From contig JABIYQ010000352.1 of assembly GCA_018702715.1 (NCBI GenBank), positions 1 through 14,072 on the forward strand: a stretch of DNA of 14,072 nt, written 5' to 3'. Within the stretch, counting starts at the first letter, position 1. Every line of letters begins with the position of its first letter. A program made the position numbers and the translations under genes. Below the pieces are notes generated by a model, which made no database searches, was not told where the DNA came from, and saw nothing but the letters and a program-made list of their open reading frames with translations. Source of the DNA: Desulfobacula sp. (GTDB lineage Bacteria; Desulfobacterota; Desulfobacteria; Desulfobacterales; Desulfobacteraceae). This document shows positions 7,020 through 13,643 of the stretch, one piece after another.

Positions 7020-8045
7020 ATGAAAGCTTTAAAACAATTGACAATTGTACTGATGTTGGCTGTTTTTGCTGTGGTAAGTATCACAGGAACAGCCATTGCA
7101 GCCAAAACCATCAAAATGCACCATTTGAACAAGGATGATCCCTTTGACAATCCTACAGGTGCCATGGCAACGGTTTTTAAAAGCCTTGTAGAAGCAGGAA
7201 CCAATGGTTCTGTCGTGGTTCAGACCTTTCCCAGCGGCCAGCTGGGCAAAGACAAAGATGCGCTTCAGCAGGTAAAAGCAGGTGTTATCCAGGCAGGCAT
7301 CCATTCTGTGGGCGGATTTGCATCGGTTTATCCCCTTATCGGAATTCTAGATATTCCCTTTGCATTCCCCAACATCAGTAAAACCTATGAAGTGTTTGAC
7401 GGGCAGTTCGGAGCAAAACTTGCTGTAGACATTAACAAGAAAACTGGATTACATGTCCTGGGTTTTGGCGATTCCGGTGGATTCTTTCACCTGACCAACT
7501 CCAAACGGCCAATCCATACACCTGCTGACATGGCTGGCATTAAAATACGCACCATGGGTCTTGATACCCATAAAGCCATAATAACTGCAATGGGCGGGCA
7601 GCCTGCTGCCATCTCCTGGTCAGAAGTTTATACTGCGCTTCAGACAGGTGTTGCCGACGGCCAGATGAATCCCATCCCCATCATTGCCTTTGCAAAATTC
7701 CAGGAAGTCCAGAAATACCTGACCCTGTCCGGACACATTTTTGCTCCCTATGTATGGACCATGAATGCAGATTTCTGGAACAGCCTTACTGACAGTGAAA
7801 AAGAAGTTGTTTCCTATGCTGCCCAATCTGCAATTGTTGCCGGTCGTGGTATGGGACGTATTATAGAAGCCTCTGACAGGGGCCTTACAGAGTTGTCCAA
7901 AAGCATGAAGGTCAACACCCTGACCCCTGCTGAAAAAGAAGAATTTAAAAAGGTTGCCGTACCCGTTGTTAAAAAACTCATTGTTGAAAAATTTGGTGCT
8001 GAAGGCGAAGAGATGCTCAATGCTTTTCTTGATGCCGTAAAATAG
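7020..8045 (+). CDS. dctP: TRAP transporter periplasmic substrate-binding protein, DctP family
   Basis: A 341-residue secreted solute-binding protein that delivers substrate to DctQM. A Sec signal peptide is clear: MKALKQ, a hydrophobic core to about residue 22, and a cleavage site near AIA-A (25-28). The mature protein starts near KTIKMHHL. Family marks are FPSGQLGKDKDALQQVKAG (70-88), DIPFAFPN (111-118), GIKIRTMG with the conserved carboxylate-binding Arg177, and the WSEVYTALQTGVADGQMNP segment near 197-216. Presence of Arg177 suggests a carboxylate-bearing ligand, such as an amino acid or ureido acid. Here binding protein follows the two membrane subunits, the reverse of the common dctP-Q-M order. 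A hairpin after its stop may stabilise or end part of the transcripts. Confidence 0.93.
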   Translation: MKALKQLTIVLMLAVFAVVSITGTAIAAKTIKMHHLNKDDPFDNPTGAMATVFKSLVEAGTNGSVVVQTFPSGQLGKDKDALQQVKAGVIQAGIHSVGGFASVYPLIGILDIPFAFPNISKTYEVFDGQFGAKLAVDINKKTGLHVLGFGDSGGFFHLTNSKRPIHTPADMAGIKIRTMGLDTHKAIITAMGGQPAAISWSEVYTALQTGVADGQMNPIPIIAFAKFQEVQKYLTLSGHIFAPYVWTMNADFWNSLTDSEKEVVSYAAQSAIVAGRGMGRIIEASDRGLTELSKSMKVNTLTPAEKEEFKKVAVPVVKKLIVEKFGAEGEEMLNAFLDAVK

Positions 8046-8069
8046 GCCAGACATTAAAAGTTAAACCAG

Positions 8070-8107
8070 CCTCCAGGGATTGCAATTGCCGTCTCTGGAG
8101 GTATTTT
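8070..8107 (+). terminator. hairpin after dctP, terminator or mRNA-stabilising structure
   Basis: CCTCCAGGGA (8070-8079) pairs with TCTCTGGAGG (8092-8101), ten pairs with one G-T, and a 12-nt loop. Only TATTTT follows, so termination is probably partial. Such hairpins often raise the level of a binding-protein message relative to downstream genes. Confidence 0.55.
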
Positions 8108-8134
8108 AAGAAACTGCCTGTGAAAAGGCCTTAA

Positions 8135-8163
8135 TTTACCCGGTATTATTTATCAGGTATAAT
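8135..8163 (+). promoter_or_regulatory. possible internal promoter before the PLP enzyme genes
   Basis: TTTACC (8135-8140) and a perfect TATAAT (8158-8163) are 17 bp apart in the 152-nt gap between dctP and the threonine-synthase-like gene. With the upstream hairpin it could make the last three genes a separately adjustable unit. Confidence 0.4.
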
Positions 8164-8197
8164 AAAATAAATTTACAAACGTCCTGGAGACAAAAAC

Positions 8198-9403
8198 ATG
8201 GAGTTTAACTATTGCTGTAGTATCTGCAATAAAAACTTTAACATAGTACCAGAACTGACCCTATGCCCGGATTGTTCAAAGAATCAGGAACCAGACCAGC
8301 CCCTTCTAGGAGTTCTGGAGGTAAAATTAAAAGGTGAAGCTGATGAAACCTTTGCTGTTTCTGATCTGCTTCCCGTGGAACCCCAATATTTTCCCCCTTC
8401 ACCCGTGGGCAATACCCCTTTATGGGAACCTTTTAACCTGAGGCAGAAAACTGGATTTAAAAACCTGTTTATCAAGGATGATAGCTCAAATCCCACATCC
8501 TCGTTCAAGGACAGGGCCTCGTTTCTGGTCTCAGCTTTTGCTAAAAAATTTAATATCAATGACATTTCTCTTGCCTCCACTGGTAATGCAGGTTCATCCA
8601 TGGCAGGGATAGGGGCTGCAGCCGGTCAAAGGGTCACCCTGTTTCTGCCAAAGACAGCCCCCAAAGCAAAGCTTGTCCAGGCCCTTCAATACGGGGCCAG
8701 GGTTTTTCAGGTTGATGGCAGTTATGATATGGCTTATGATATTTCCCTTGCCTATTCACAGAAAAAAGGCGGTATGAACCGCAACACTGCCTATAATCCC
8801 ATGACCATTGAAGGGAAAAAAACAGTGTCCCTGGAATTATTCAAGCAGCTTGGCCTGTTTACCATCAATGGTTCCAGGCAGAACAGGGCCCCGGATGTGG
8901 TATTTGTACCCGTGGGAGACGGATGCATTCTTGGCGGGGTTTATAAGGGTTTCCGGGATCTGAAACAGCTGGGACTTATCCAGGGTATCCCCAGGATAAT
9001 AGGTGTTCAGACTGAAACATCCGATGCCCTTTTCCGGGCATTTACCACGGGCAAATTTGAAAACATTCCCACAACAACTATTGCTGATTCCATCTGCGTT
9101 GACGTACCGCGAAACGGGATACATGGCCTGACCCAGATCAAACAATATAAGGGAGAGGTCATGACCGTAACGGATGTAGAGATCATCCAGACCCGGGCAA
9201 GTCTTTCCAGAACCACTGGTCTTTTTACTGAACCGGCTGGTGCTGCTGCATTTGCAGGCTTTCTAAAGGCTGCACCCCGACTTGACCCCAATGCTTTAAT
9301 TGTAGTTTTGACCACAGGAAACGGCTTAAAAGATAGTGCATCGGCAAGCTTGGGTATTAGCGTGCCCCAAACCTTGATCCATTCCATTGATGACATTTTA
9401 TAA
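8198..9403 (+). CDS. threonine-synthase-like PLP-dependent enzyme with N-terminal zinc ribbon
   Basis: A 401-residue PLP enzyme of fold type II. Threonine synthase makes threonine from O-phosphohomoserine; relatives catalyse beta- or gamma-elimination and replacement. An N-terminal rubredoxin-like ribbon has Cys7-x2-Cys10 and Cys23-x2-Cys26. The PLP domain follows: VGNTPLW (70-76), KDDSSNPTSSFKDR with the Schiff-base Lys104, STGNAGSS for the Asn loop, VPVGDGCILGG for the phosphate-binding glycine loop, and TEPAGAAAF and TTGNGLKD near the C-terminus. Length suits thrC. The ATG has TGGAG 8 nt upstream. It is 14 nt before a second PLP gene and sits among carbamoyl-compound catabolic genes, so I suspect a catabolic lyase role rather than threonine synthesis. 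A biosynthetic ThrC placed here cannot be excluded. Confidence 0.85.
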   Translation: MEFNYCCSICNKNFNIVPELTLCPDCSKNQEPDQPLLGVLEVKLKGEADETFAVSDLLPVEPQYFPPSPVGNTPLWEPFNLRQKTGFKNLFIKDDSSNPTSSFKDRASFLVSAFAKKFNINDISLASTGNAGSSMAGIGAAAGQRVTLFLPKTAPKAKLVQALQYGARVFQVDGSYDMAYDISLAYSQKKGGMNRNTAYNPMTIEGKKTVSLELFKQLGLFTINGSRQNRAPDVVFVPVGDGCILGGVYKGFRDLKQLGLIQGIPRIIGVQTETSDALFRAFTTGKFENIPTTTIADSICVDVPRNGIHGLTQIKQYKGEVMTVTDVEIIQTRASLSRTTGLFTEPAGAAAFAGFLKAAPRLDPNALIVVLTTGNGLKDSASASLGISVPQTLIHSIDDIL

Positions 9404-9417
9404 AAAAAGGATTGACA

Positions 9418-10869
9418 GTGATTGATTTAACTATTCATTCCAAGACACTTGAAAAAAACATTGCCTATTGCCGAGAAAAGGGGATTACCCTGCCCACATT
9501 TGCCATGATGAAAAACCCAGACACTATTCCGGAAAAAATAAAAGACCAGCTCAAAACCATTGGGTTGTGGGACCTGCATTCGGCAAACCTCTATAGAATC
9601 ACCTGGAGCAATGAACCCCGGGACACAGGCGGACTGTTTGGCGGTGTAAATCATTTTGTTCTGCCGCCGGCGCTCACTGGATGCCGGGCCAATATTATCA
9701 TGCTTGCCGGCCGCTGGTTTCCCACGGGAGCCCACAAGGTCGGTGCAACATATGGCTGCCTTGCCCCGGGGTTAGTAACAGGTCAGTTTGATCCCCAGAA
9801 AATAAAGGCGGTGTGGCCATCCACTGGAAATTATTGCCGTGGCGGAGCCTATATATCTGCTCTTCTGGCAAGCAAAGCCATTGCCATTCTGCCCCAAGAG
9901 ATGTCAAAGGAACGCTTTGAATGGCTGAGTCAAATTGCCGGCCAGGTCATTGCAACCCCGGGCTGCGAATCCAATGTGAAAGAGATCTTTGATAAATGCT
10001 GGGAACTGAAAAAATCAGGAGAAGATTTAAGAATATTCAACCAGTTTGACGAAATGGGCAACCCCTTGTGGCATTATACAGTGACTGGAAATGCCATTGA
10101 AACGCTCTTAAAAGAATATCTGACTCCAGGCAAACGATTTGCAGGTTTTGTATCATCTTCTGGTTCCGGTGGAACCCTTGGGGCTGGTTATTATCTGAAA
10201 CAAAAATTTCCCCGCTCCAAGATCGTTGCAGCGGAAGCCCTCCAATGCCCCACTCTTCTCAACAACGGGTTTGGTGCCCACCGCATTGAAGGTATTGGTG
10301 ATAAACATGTGCCCTGGGTCCATAATCTTAAGGAAACCGATTTTGTGTCTGCTGTGGATGATGAAGTTCCCATGAGAGCTTTGCGACTTTTTAACGAGCC
10401 TTTGGGGCGACAGGCCCTGGTCAGAAGCGGGGTGGATAAAAACCTTGTGGAAAAACTGGATCTTCTGGGCATTTCAGGGATCGGCAACATGGTTGCTGCC
10501 ATCAAGTTTGCAAAATATAATGAGCTGACCCAGGATGACTATGTGGTCTCCATTGCCACGGATTCCATGCAATTGTATGGTTCAAGGCTGGGTGAACTGG
10601 AACAGGAGAGGGGTGTATACAACGAAACCAATGCCCAGAGAGATATAGAACTCATCAGCCAGATTGGCATTGACCATACAAAAGAGCTCACCTATTACGA
10701 TAAAAAAGCGATCCACAACCTTAAATATTACACATGGATAGAACAGCAGGGAAGGGATGTGGAAGAGTTGAATGATCAATGGTATGATCATGATAATTAT
10801 TGGTATTCAATGTTTGATCAGGTGGATGCCATTGATGAACTGATCATTGAATTTAACGGCCGGATTTAG
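9418..10869 (+). CDS. PLP-dependent enzyme, cysteine synthase/tryptophan synthase beta fold, unassigned family
   Basis: A 483-residue fold type II PLP protein of unknown reaction. The start is taken as GTG at 9418 because AAAGG ends 7 nt before it; a TTG at 9412 is only 1 nt behind that site. Visible marks: FPTGAHKVGA with probable Schiff-base Lys107, PSTGNYCRGGAY as the substrate Asn loop, SSSGSGGTLGAG as the phosphate-binding glycine loop, and GISGIGNMVAAIKFAKY further on. The region after ~400 is an unusual extension of about 85 residues rich in Tyr, Trp, Asp and Glu (YYTWIEQQGRDVEELNDQWYD). It is translationally close to the threonine-synthase-like gene (14-nt gap), and ygeW follows by 32 nt. 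Likely a lyase or beta-replacement enzyme on the amino acid freed by YgeW or YgeY. It is not recognisably YgeX or OrtB. Confidence 0.8.
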   Translation: MIDLTIHSKTLEKNIAYCREKGITLPTFAMMKNPDTIPEKIKDQLKTIGLWDLHSANLYRITWSNEPRDTGGLFGGVNHFVLPPALTGCRANIIMLAGRWFPTGAHKVGATYGCLAPGLVTGQFDPQKIKAVWPSTGNYCRGGAYISALLASKAIAILPQEMSKERFEWLSQIAGQVIATPGCESNVKEIFDKCWELKKSGEDLRIFNQFDEMGNPLWHYTVTGNAIETLLKEYLTPGKRFAGFVSSSGSGGTLGAGYYLKQKFPRSKIVAAEALQCPTLLNNGFGAHRIEGIGDKHVPWVHNLKETDFVSAVDDEVPMRALRLFNEPLGRQALVRSGVDKNLVEKLDLLGISGIGNMVAAIKFAKYNELTQDDYVVSIATDSMQLYGSRLGELEQERGVYNETNAQRDIELISQIGIDHTKELTYYDKKAIHNLKYYTWIEQQGRDVEELNDQWYDHDNYWYSMFDQVDAIDELIIEFNGRI

Positions 10870-10901
10870 AACAAGAACCATATTAGAAAATGGAGAATGA
10901 A

Positions 10902-12098
10902 ATGGATATAAAAAATATACTGGAACAGATAAAACAACTTCCCCTTTTAAATATTAAAAAAATGTTCCAGGATGATTTTCTGCTGACCTGGGACAGGAGT
11001 GATGATGAGATAGCAGCTGTGTTCAAGGTTGCAGAGATTCTTCGGAACATGCGTAAAAACAACATTTCTGCAAAAGTCTTTGACAGCGGCCTTGCAGTTT
11101 CCCTTTTTCGGGATAATTCAACCCGGACACGGTTCAGCTATGCCAGTGCCAGCAATCTTCTGGGCTTAAGTGTCCAGGACCTGGATGAAGGAAAATCCCA
11201 GATTGCCCATGGGGAAACCGTTCGGGAAACAGCCAACATGGTTTCCTTTATGGCAGATGTCATAGGTATCAGAGATGACATGTATATCGGCAAGGGCAAT
11301 GCCTATATGCGGGAAGTTGCAGCATCTGTCAGCCAGGGGTATGAAGCAGGTATTCTGGAGCAGCGTCCTACACTGGTAAACCTCCAATGTGATATTGACC
11401 ATCCCACCCAGTCCATGGCAGATGCCCTGCATTTGATCCAGTATTTTGGCGGTATTGACAAACTGAAGGGTAAAAAAATTGCCATGTCATGGGCTTATTC
11501 ACCTTCCTATGGAAAACCTCTTTCCGTACCCCAGGGAATTGTGGGACTCATGACAAGGTTTGGCATGGACGTTGTCCTGGCCCATCCTGAAGGATATGGA
11601 ATCATGCCGGAGGTGGAAGAGATTGCCAGGAAAAATGCTGAAATTTCAGGCGGCTCTTTTAGTAAAGCAGATTCCATGGCCAAAAGCTTTCAGAATGCCG
11701 ATATTGTTTATCCCAAAAGCTGGGCCCCTTTCAATGCCATGGAAAAACGGACAGATCTTTATGGCAACAATGATATGGATGGAATCAAAGCCCTGGAAAA
11801 AGAGCTTTTGGCCCAGAATGCCAATTTCAAGGAGTGGGAATGCACAGAATCCCTCATGGATCTGACAAGGGATAAAAGCGCCCTGTACATGCATTGCCTT
11901 CCAGCAGATATCACAGGGGTCAGCTGTGAACAGGGTGAAGTGGCTGCTTCTGTATTTGACAGGTACAGGGATCCCCTCTATGTGGAGGCAAGTTATAAAC
12001 CCTATGCAATTGCAGCCATGATCTTTCTGGCCAAATTCAGTAACCCGGCTGAAAAACTCATGGAACTTCTTAAACATGACGGCAGGCGTATCCTTTAA
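10902..12098 (+). CDS. ygeW: knotted carbamoyltransferase YgeW
   Basis: A 398-residue transcarbamylase, very similar to what I recall of E. coli YgeW (396 residues). It would transfer a carbamoyl group between a ureido compound and phosphate; in catabolism it yields carbamoyl phosphate. Marks in order: FRDNSTRTRFSYA with STRTR at 73-77 binding carbamoyl phosphate, DEGKSQIAHGETVRETANM, CDIDHPTQSMAD with HPTQ at 167-170, MSWAYSPSYGKPLSVPQG, VYPKSWAPF, and HCLPADITGVSC with HCLP at 331-334. The start at ATG 10902 is preferred over the in-frame ATG 10890, because TGGAG (10891-10895) lies 6 nt before 10902 and the N-terminus then aligns with E. coli. The protein belongs to the family described structurally as a knotted ancestral catabolic transcarbamylase. 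With carbamate kinase it forms an ATP-yielding pair. Natural substrate is not shown by the sequence. Confidence 0.95.
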   Translation: MDIKNILEQIKQLPLLNIKKMFQDDFLLTWDRSDDEIAAVFKVAEILRNMRKNNISAKVFDSGLAVSLFRDNSTRTRFSYASASNLLGLSVQDLDEGKSQIAHGETVRETANMVSFMADVIGIRDDMYIGKGNAYMREVAASVSQGYEAGILEQRPTLVNLQCDIDHPTQSMADALHLIQYFGGIDKLKGKKIAMSWAYSPSYGKPLSVPQGIVGLMTRFGMDVVLAHPEGYGIMPEVEEIARKNAEISGGSFSKADSMAKSFQNADIVYPKSWAPFNAMEKRTDLYGNNDMDGIKALEKELLAQNANFKEWECTESLMDLTRDKSALYMHCLPADITGVSCEQGEVAASVFDRYRDPLYVEASYKPYAIAAMIFLAKFSNPAEKLMELLKHDGRRIL

Positions 12099-12155
12099 GA
12101 CTCAATCTTTATCAAACATTATTGGACCATGAACCTGTTAATATAGGCAAATTTC

Positions 12156-12542
12156 CTAAAGAAAATTTATGTCTAATTTTCCCAGGGCCCCTGCCATGTT
12201 ATCCATTGCCTCAACACATTCCTGGGAGCCTTTTAGTGCTGCAACAGCACCATACTGGGCAAAACTTGTGGCACACACAGTGACATATTGGTGTATGCGG
12301 ATGAGTCCTGCTATCAGTTCCCTGCTGGATGCAAGATACCCCAGGCGCCATCCAGTCATGCAATGGTTTTTGAAAAATCCGTTCAAGGTAATGGTTCGTT
12401 CCTGCATCCCTGGTAAGCTTGCAATGGAAAAATGTTTATAACCATCATAAATATTTTTTTCATAAATTTCATCTGATAGTACAAGAAGATCATTCTCTAT
12501 AGTTCTTTTGCAAGCAGTAGCTGTGTGTATAACTATATAGCC
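12156..12542 (-). pseudogene. remnant of a class I/II PLP aminotransferase, truncated at both ends
   Basis: On the minus strand a frame open from 12542 down to the TAG at 12158-12156 matches only the middle of a class I aspartate-aminotransferase-type enzyme. It reads CKRTIENDLLVLSDEIYEKNI (the Asp and Tyr that hold PLP), then ITLNGFFKNHCMTGWRLGY (Schiff-base Lys and the following Arg), then SFAQYGAVAALKGSQECVEAM. Similarity stops near 12195, after which the frame adds an unrelated AGALGKLDINFL tail. Upstream it stops near 12510, with a TAG at 12545-12543. A full enzyme is ~390 residues; only ~115 remain. The motifs themselves are intact, so the loss is probably recent and by deletion or rearrangement. 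If translated from the ATG at 12407, an 83-residue product without function would result. Confidence 0.8.
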
Positions 12543-12727
12543 CTATTTTGTTTGTCAATAAAAAACCAAAAAATGTAGAGCGTAAATAAACCAAAGGGTT
12601 ATTTGGAAAACATAAGTTTGTTATTGACAACTTAGATTTGGATTTAATATAGCTTTTCACAATGATTTTCTTGTTAAAAAACAGATTTTTTTGTTTTGAT
12701 TATTAGTCTATAAAAGTAAAGGCAGGT
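12543..12727. other. AT-rich intergenic stretch without a gene
   Basis: This stretch between the aminotransferase remnant and the BKACE gene is visibly richer in A and T than the flanking genes. No convincing ORF or RNA gene is seen. It holds a 10-bp inverted repeat (TTGTCAATAA 12552-12561 with TTATTGACAA 12621-12630), each arm containing a TTGACA on opposite strands. Confidence 0.6.
12624..12653 (+). promoter_or_regulatory. possible promoter of the BKACE gene
   Basis: A perfect TTGACA (12624-12629) is followed after 18 bp by TATAGC (12648-12653), about 75 bp before the BKACE start codon. It would make the BKACE-aminotransferase pair a transcription unit separate from the YgeW block. Confidence 0.45.
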
Positions 12728-13537
12728 ATGGAAAAATTAATGATTACTATTGCACCAACCGGCTCAATTCCCACAAAAAAAAACAATCCGCATGTACCCA
12801 TAAGTCCGGATGAAATTATTCAAACAGGCATTTTATGTGAAAAAGCCGGGGCATCCATTATCCATATCCATGCCCGCAATCCTGTTGATGAAACACCATC
12901 AACAGATTTTCAGATTTTTAAGGAAATCTATCAAGGTCTTAAACAGGAAACAAATCTAATCCTTCAGATTTCCACGGGTGGAAGAGCAGGCATGGAGTAT
13001 GAAAAACGAAGTGAAAGGTTATCTTTAAAGCCTGAAATGGCCAGTTTAACAACAGGTTCTGTTAATTTTCCATCATCTGTCTACGCCAATAGCCCTGATC
13101 TTATTTGTGCATTGGCAAAAGACATGAAGACCTATGGTATCAAACCTGAAATTGAAGTTTTTGATACCAGCATGATTCAAAATGCACTTGACCTTGAGGG
13201 TCAGGATATCATGAATCAGCCTTTACATTTTGATTTTGTCATGGGGCTGAAAGGTGCTATCCCGGCAACTATTGAAAACCTTGTCCATCTTAAAAACAGC
13301 ATCCCAATAGGATCAACATGGACGGTGGCCGGGATCGGGGCAAACCAGCTGCCCATGTCTGCCCATGCCATAAATATGGGGGGGCACGTGAGAGTAGGAC
13401 TGGAAGATTGCATTTATTTTAGTAAAGGAAAGCTTGCATCCAATGAACAGCTTGTAAAACGCATTGTGCAGGTGAGTGACATAATGGGCAGACAGATAGC
13501 AACACCGGATGAGGCAAGACAAATCCTTGGTTTATAA
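12728..13537 (+). CDS. 3-keto-5-aminohexanoate cleavage enzyme family protein (BKACE, DUF849)
   Basis: A 269-residue zinc enzyme of the beta-keto acid cleavage family. These enzymes react a beta-keto acid with acetyl-CoA to give acetoacetate and a CoA ester; the founding member, Kce, acts in lysine fermentation and others act on different keto acids. The N-terminal ITIAPTGS strand, the metal pair His46-x-His48 in IIHIHARNP, the STGGRAG loop, and Glu226 in VRVGLED are all present and fit the family's metal-binding residues (His46, His48 and a late Glu in Kce, from memory). Length is typical. The ATG at 12728 has AAAGG at 12718-12722. A class III aminotransferase gene follows, suggesting amino acid to beta-keto acid to CoA ester. 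The specific substrate cannot be assigned; kce is not claimed. Confidence 0.9.
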   Translation: MEKLMITIAPTGSIPTKKNNPHVPISPDEIIQTGILCEKAGASIIHIHARNPVDETPSTDFQIFKEIYQGLKQETNLILQISTGGRAGMEYEKRSERLSLKPEMASLTTGSVNFPSSVYANSPDLICALAKDMKTYGIKPEIEVFDTSMIQNALDLEGQDIMNQPLHFDFVMGLKGAIPATIENLVHLKNSIPIGSTWTVAGIGANQLPMSAHAINMGGHVRVGLEDCIYFSKGKLASNEQLVKRIVQVSDIMGRQIATPDEARQILGL

Positions 13538-13541
13538 TATT

Positions 13542-13605
13542 GGGGTCAGGCCTGCATAGTTGGTTTTACTGTGATCGATAAAGCCAACTATGCAGGCCTG
13601 ACCCC
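13542..13605. repeat. long perfect palindrome, REP/MITE-like
   Basis: Two 22-nt arms, 13542-13563 and 13584-13605, are exact inverted complements; the outer part reads GGGGTCAGGCCTGCATA. The inner bases pair further (five more pairs, one of them G-T), leaving a loop of about 10 nt. It lies 4 nt after the BKACE stop and before the aminotransferase gene. The GGGGTCAGG core resembles REP-type palindromes mobilised by REP-associated Y1 transposases; no transposase is visible. It could also act as a strong mRNA hairpin, but no T-run follows. Confidence 0.85.
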
Positions 13606-13619
13606 ACCCACACCCCACC
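13602..13619 (+). repeat. short C-rich direct repeat next to the palindrome
   Basis: CCCCACCCA occurs twice (13602-13610 and 13612-13620, overlapping the end of the right palindrome arm) separated by one base. The stretch is nearly free of G and T and unlike the surrounding sequence. Confidence 0.6.
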
Positions 13620-13643
13620 CACAAAAAGAGAAAAGGCAAAAAA

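Noticed and set aside
9412..9417. TTG start for the second PLP enzyme
   Set aside because: The Shine-Dalgarno ends only 1 nt before it; the GTG at 9418 has a normal 7-nt spacing.
9418..10869. OrtB (2-amino-4-ketopentanoate thiolase beta subunit) or YgeX
   Set aside because: The motifs around lysine and Asn loop differ from what I recall of both, and no OrtA-like gene is adjacent.
10890..10901. Upstream ATG as ygeW start
   Set aside because: It lies inside the region that supplies TGGAG for ATG 10902, has no site of its own, and extends beyond the E. coli N-terminus.
10902..12098. Ornithine or aspartate carbamoyltransferase
   Set aside because: The sequence follows YgeW throughout, including the SPSYGKPLSVPQG and PKSWAPF segments, rather than the ArgF or PyrB pattern.
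12169..12441. Plus-strand 90-codon open frame in the ygeW-BKACE gap
   Set aside because: It is the complement of the aminotransferase remnant, whose minus-strand reading shows clear PLP motifs; the plus reading matches nothing and has no ribosome binding site.
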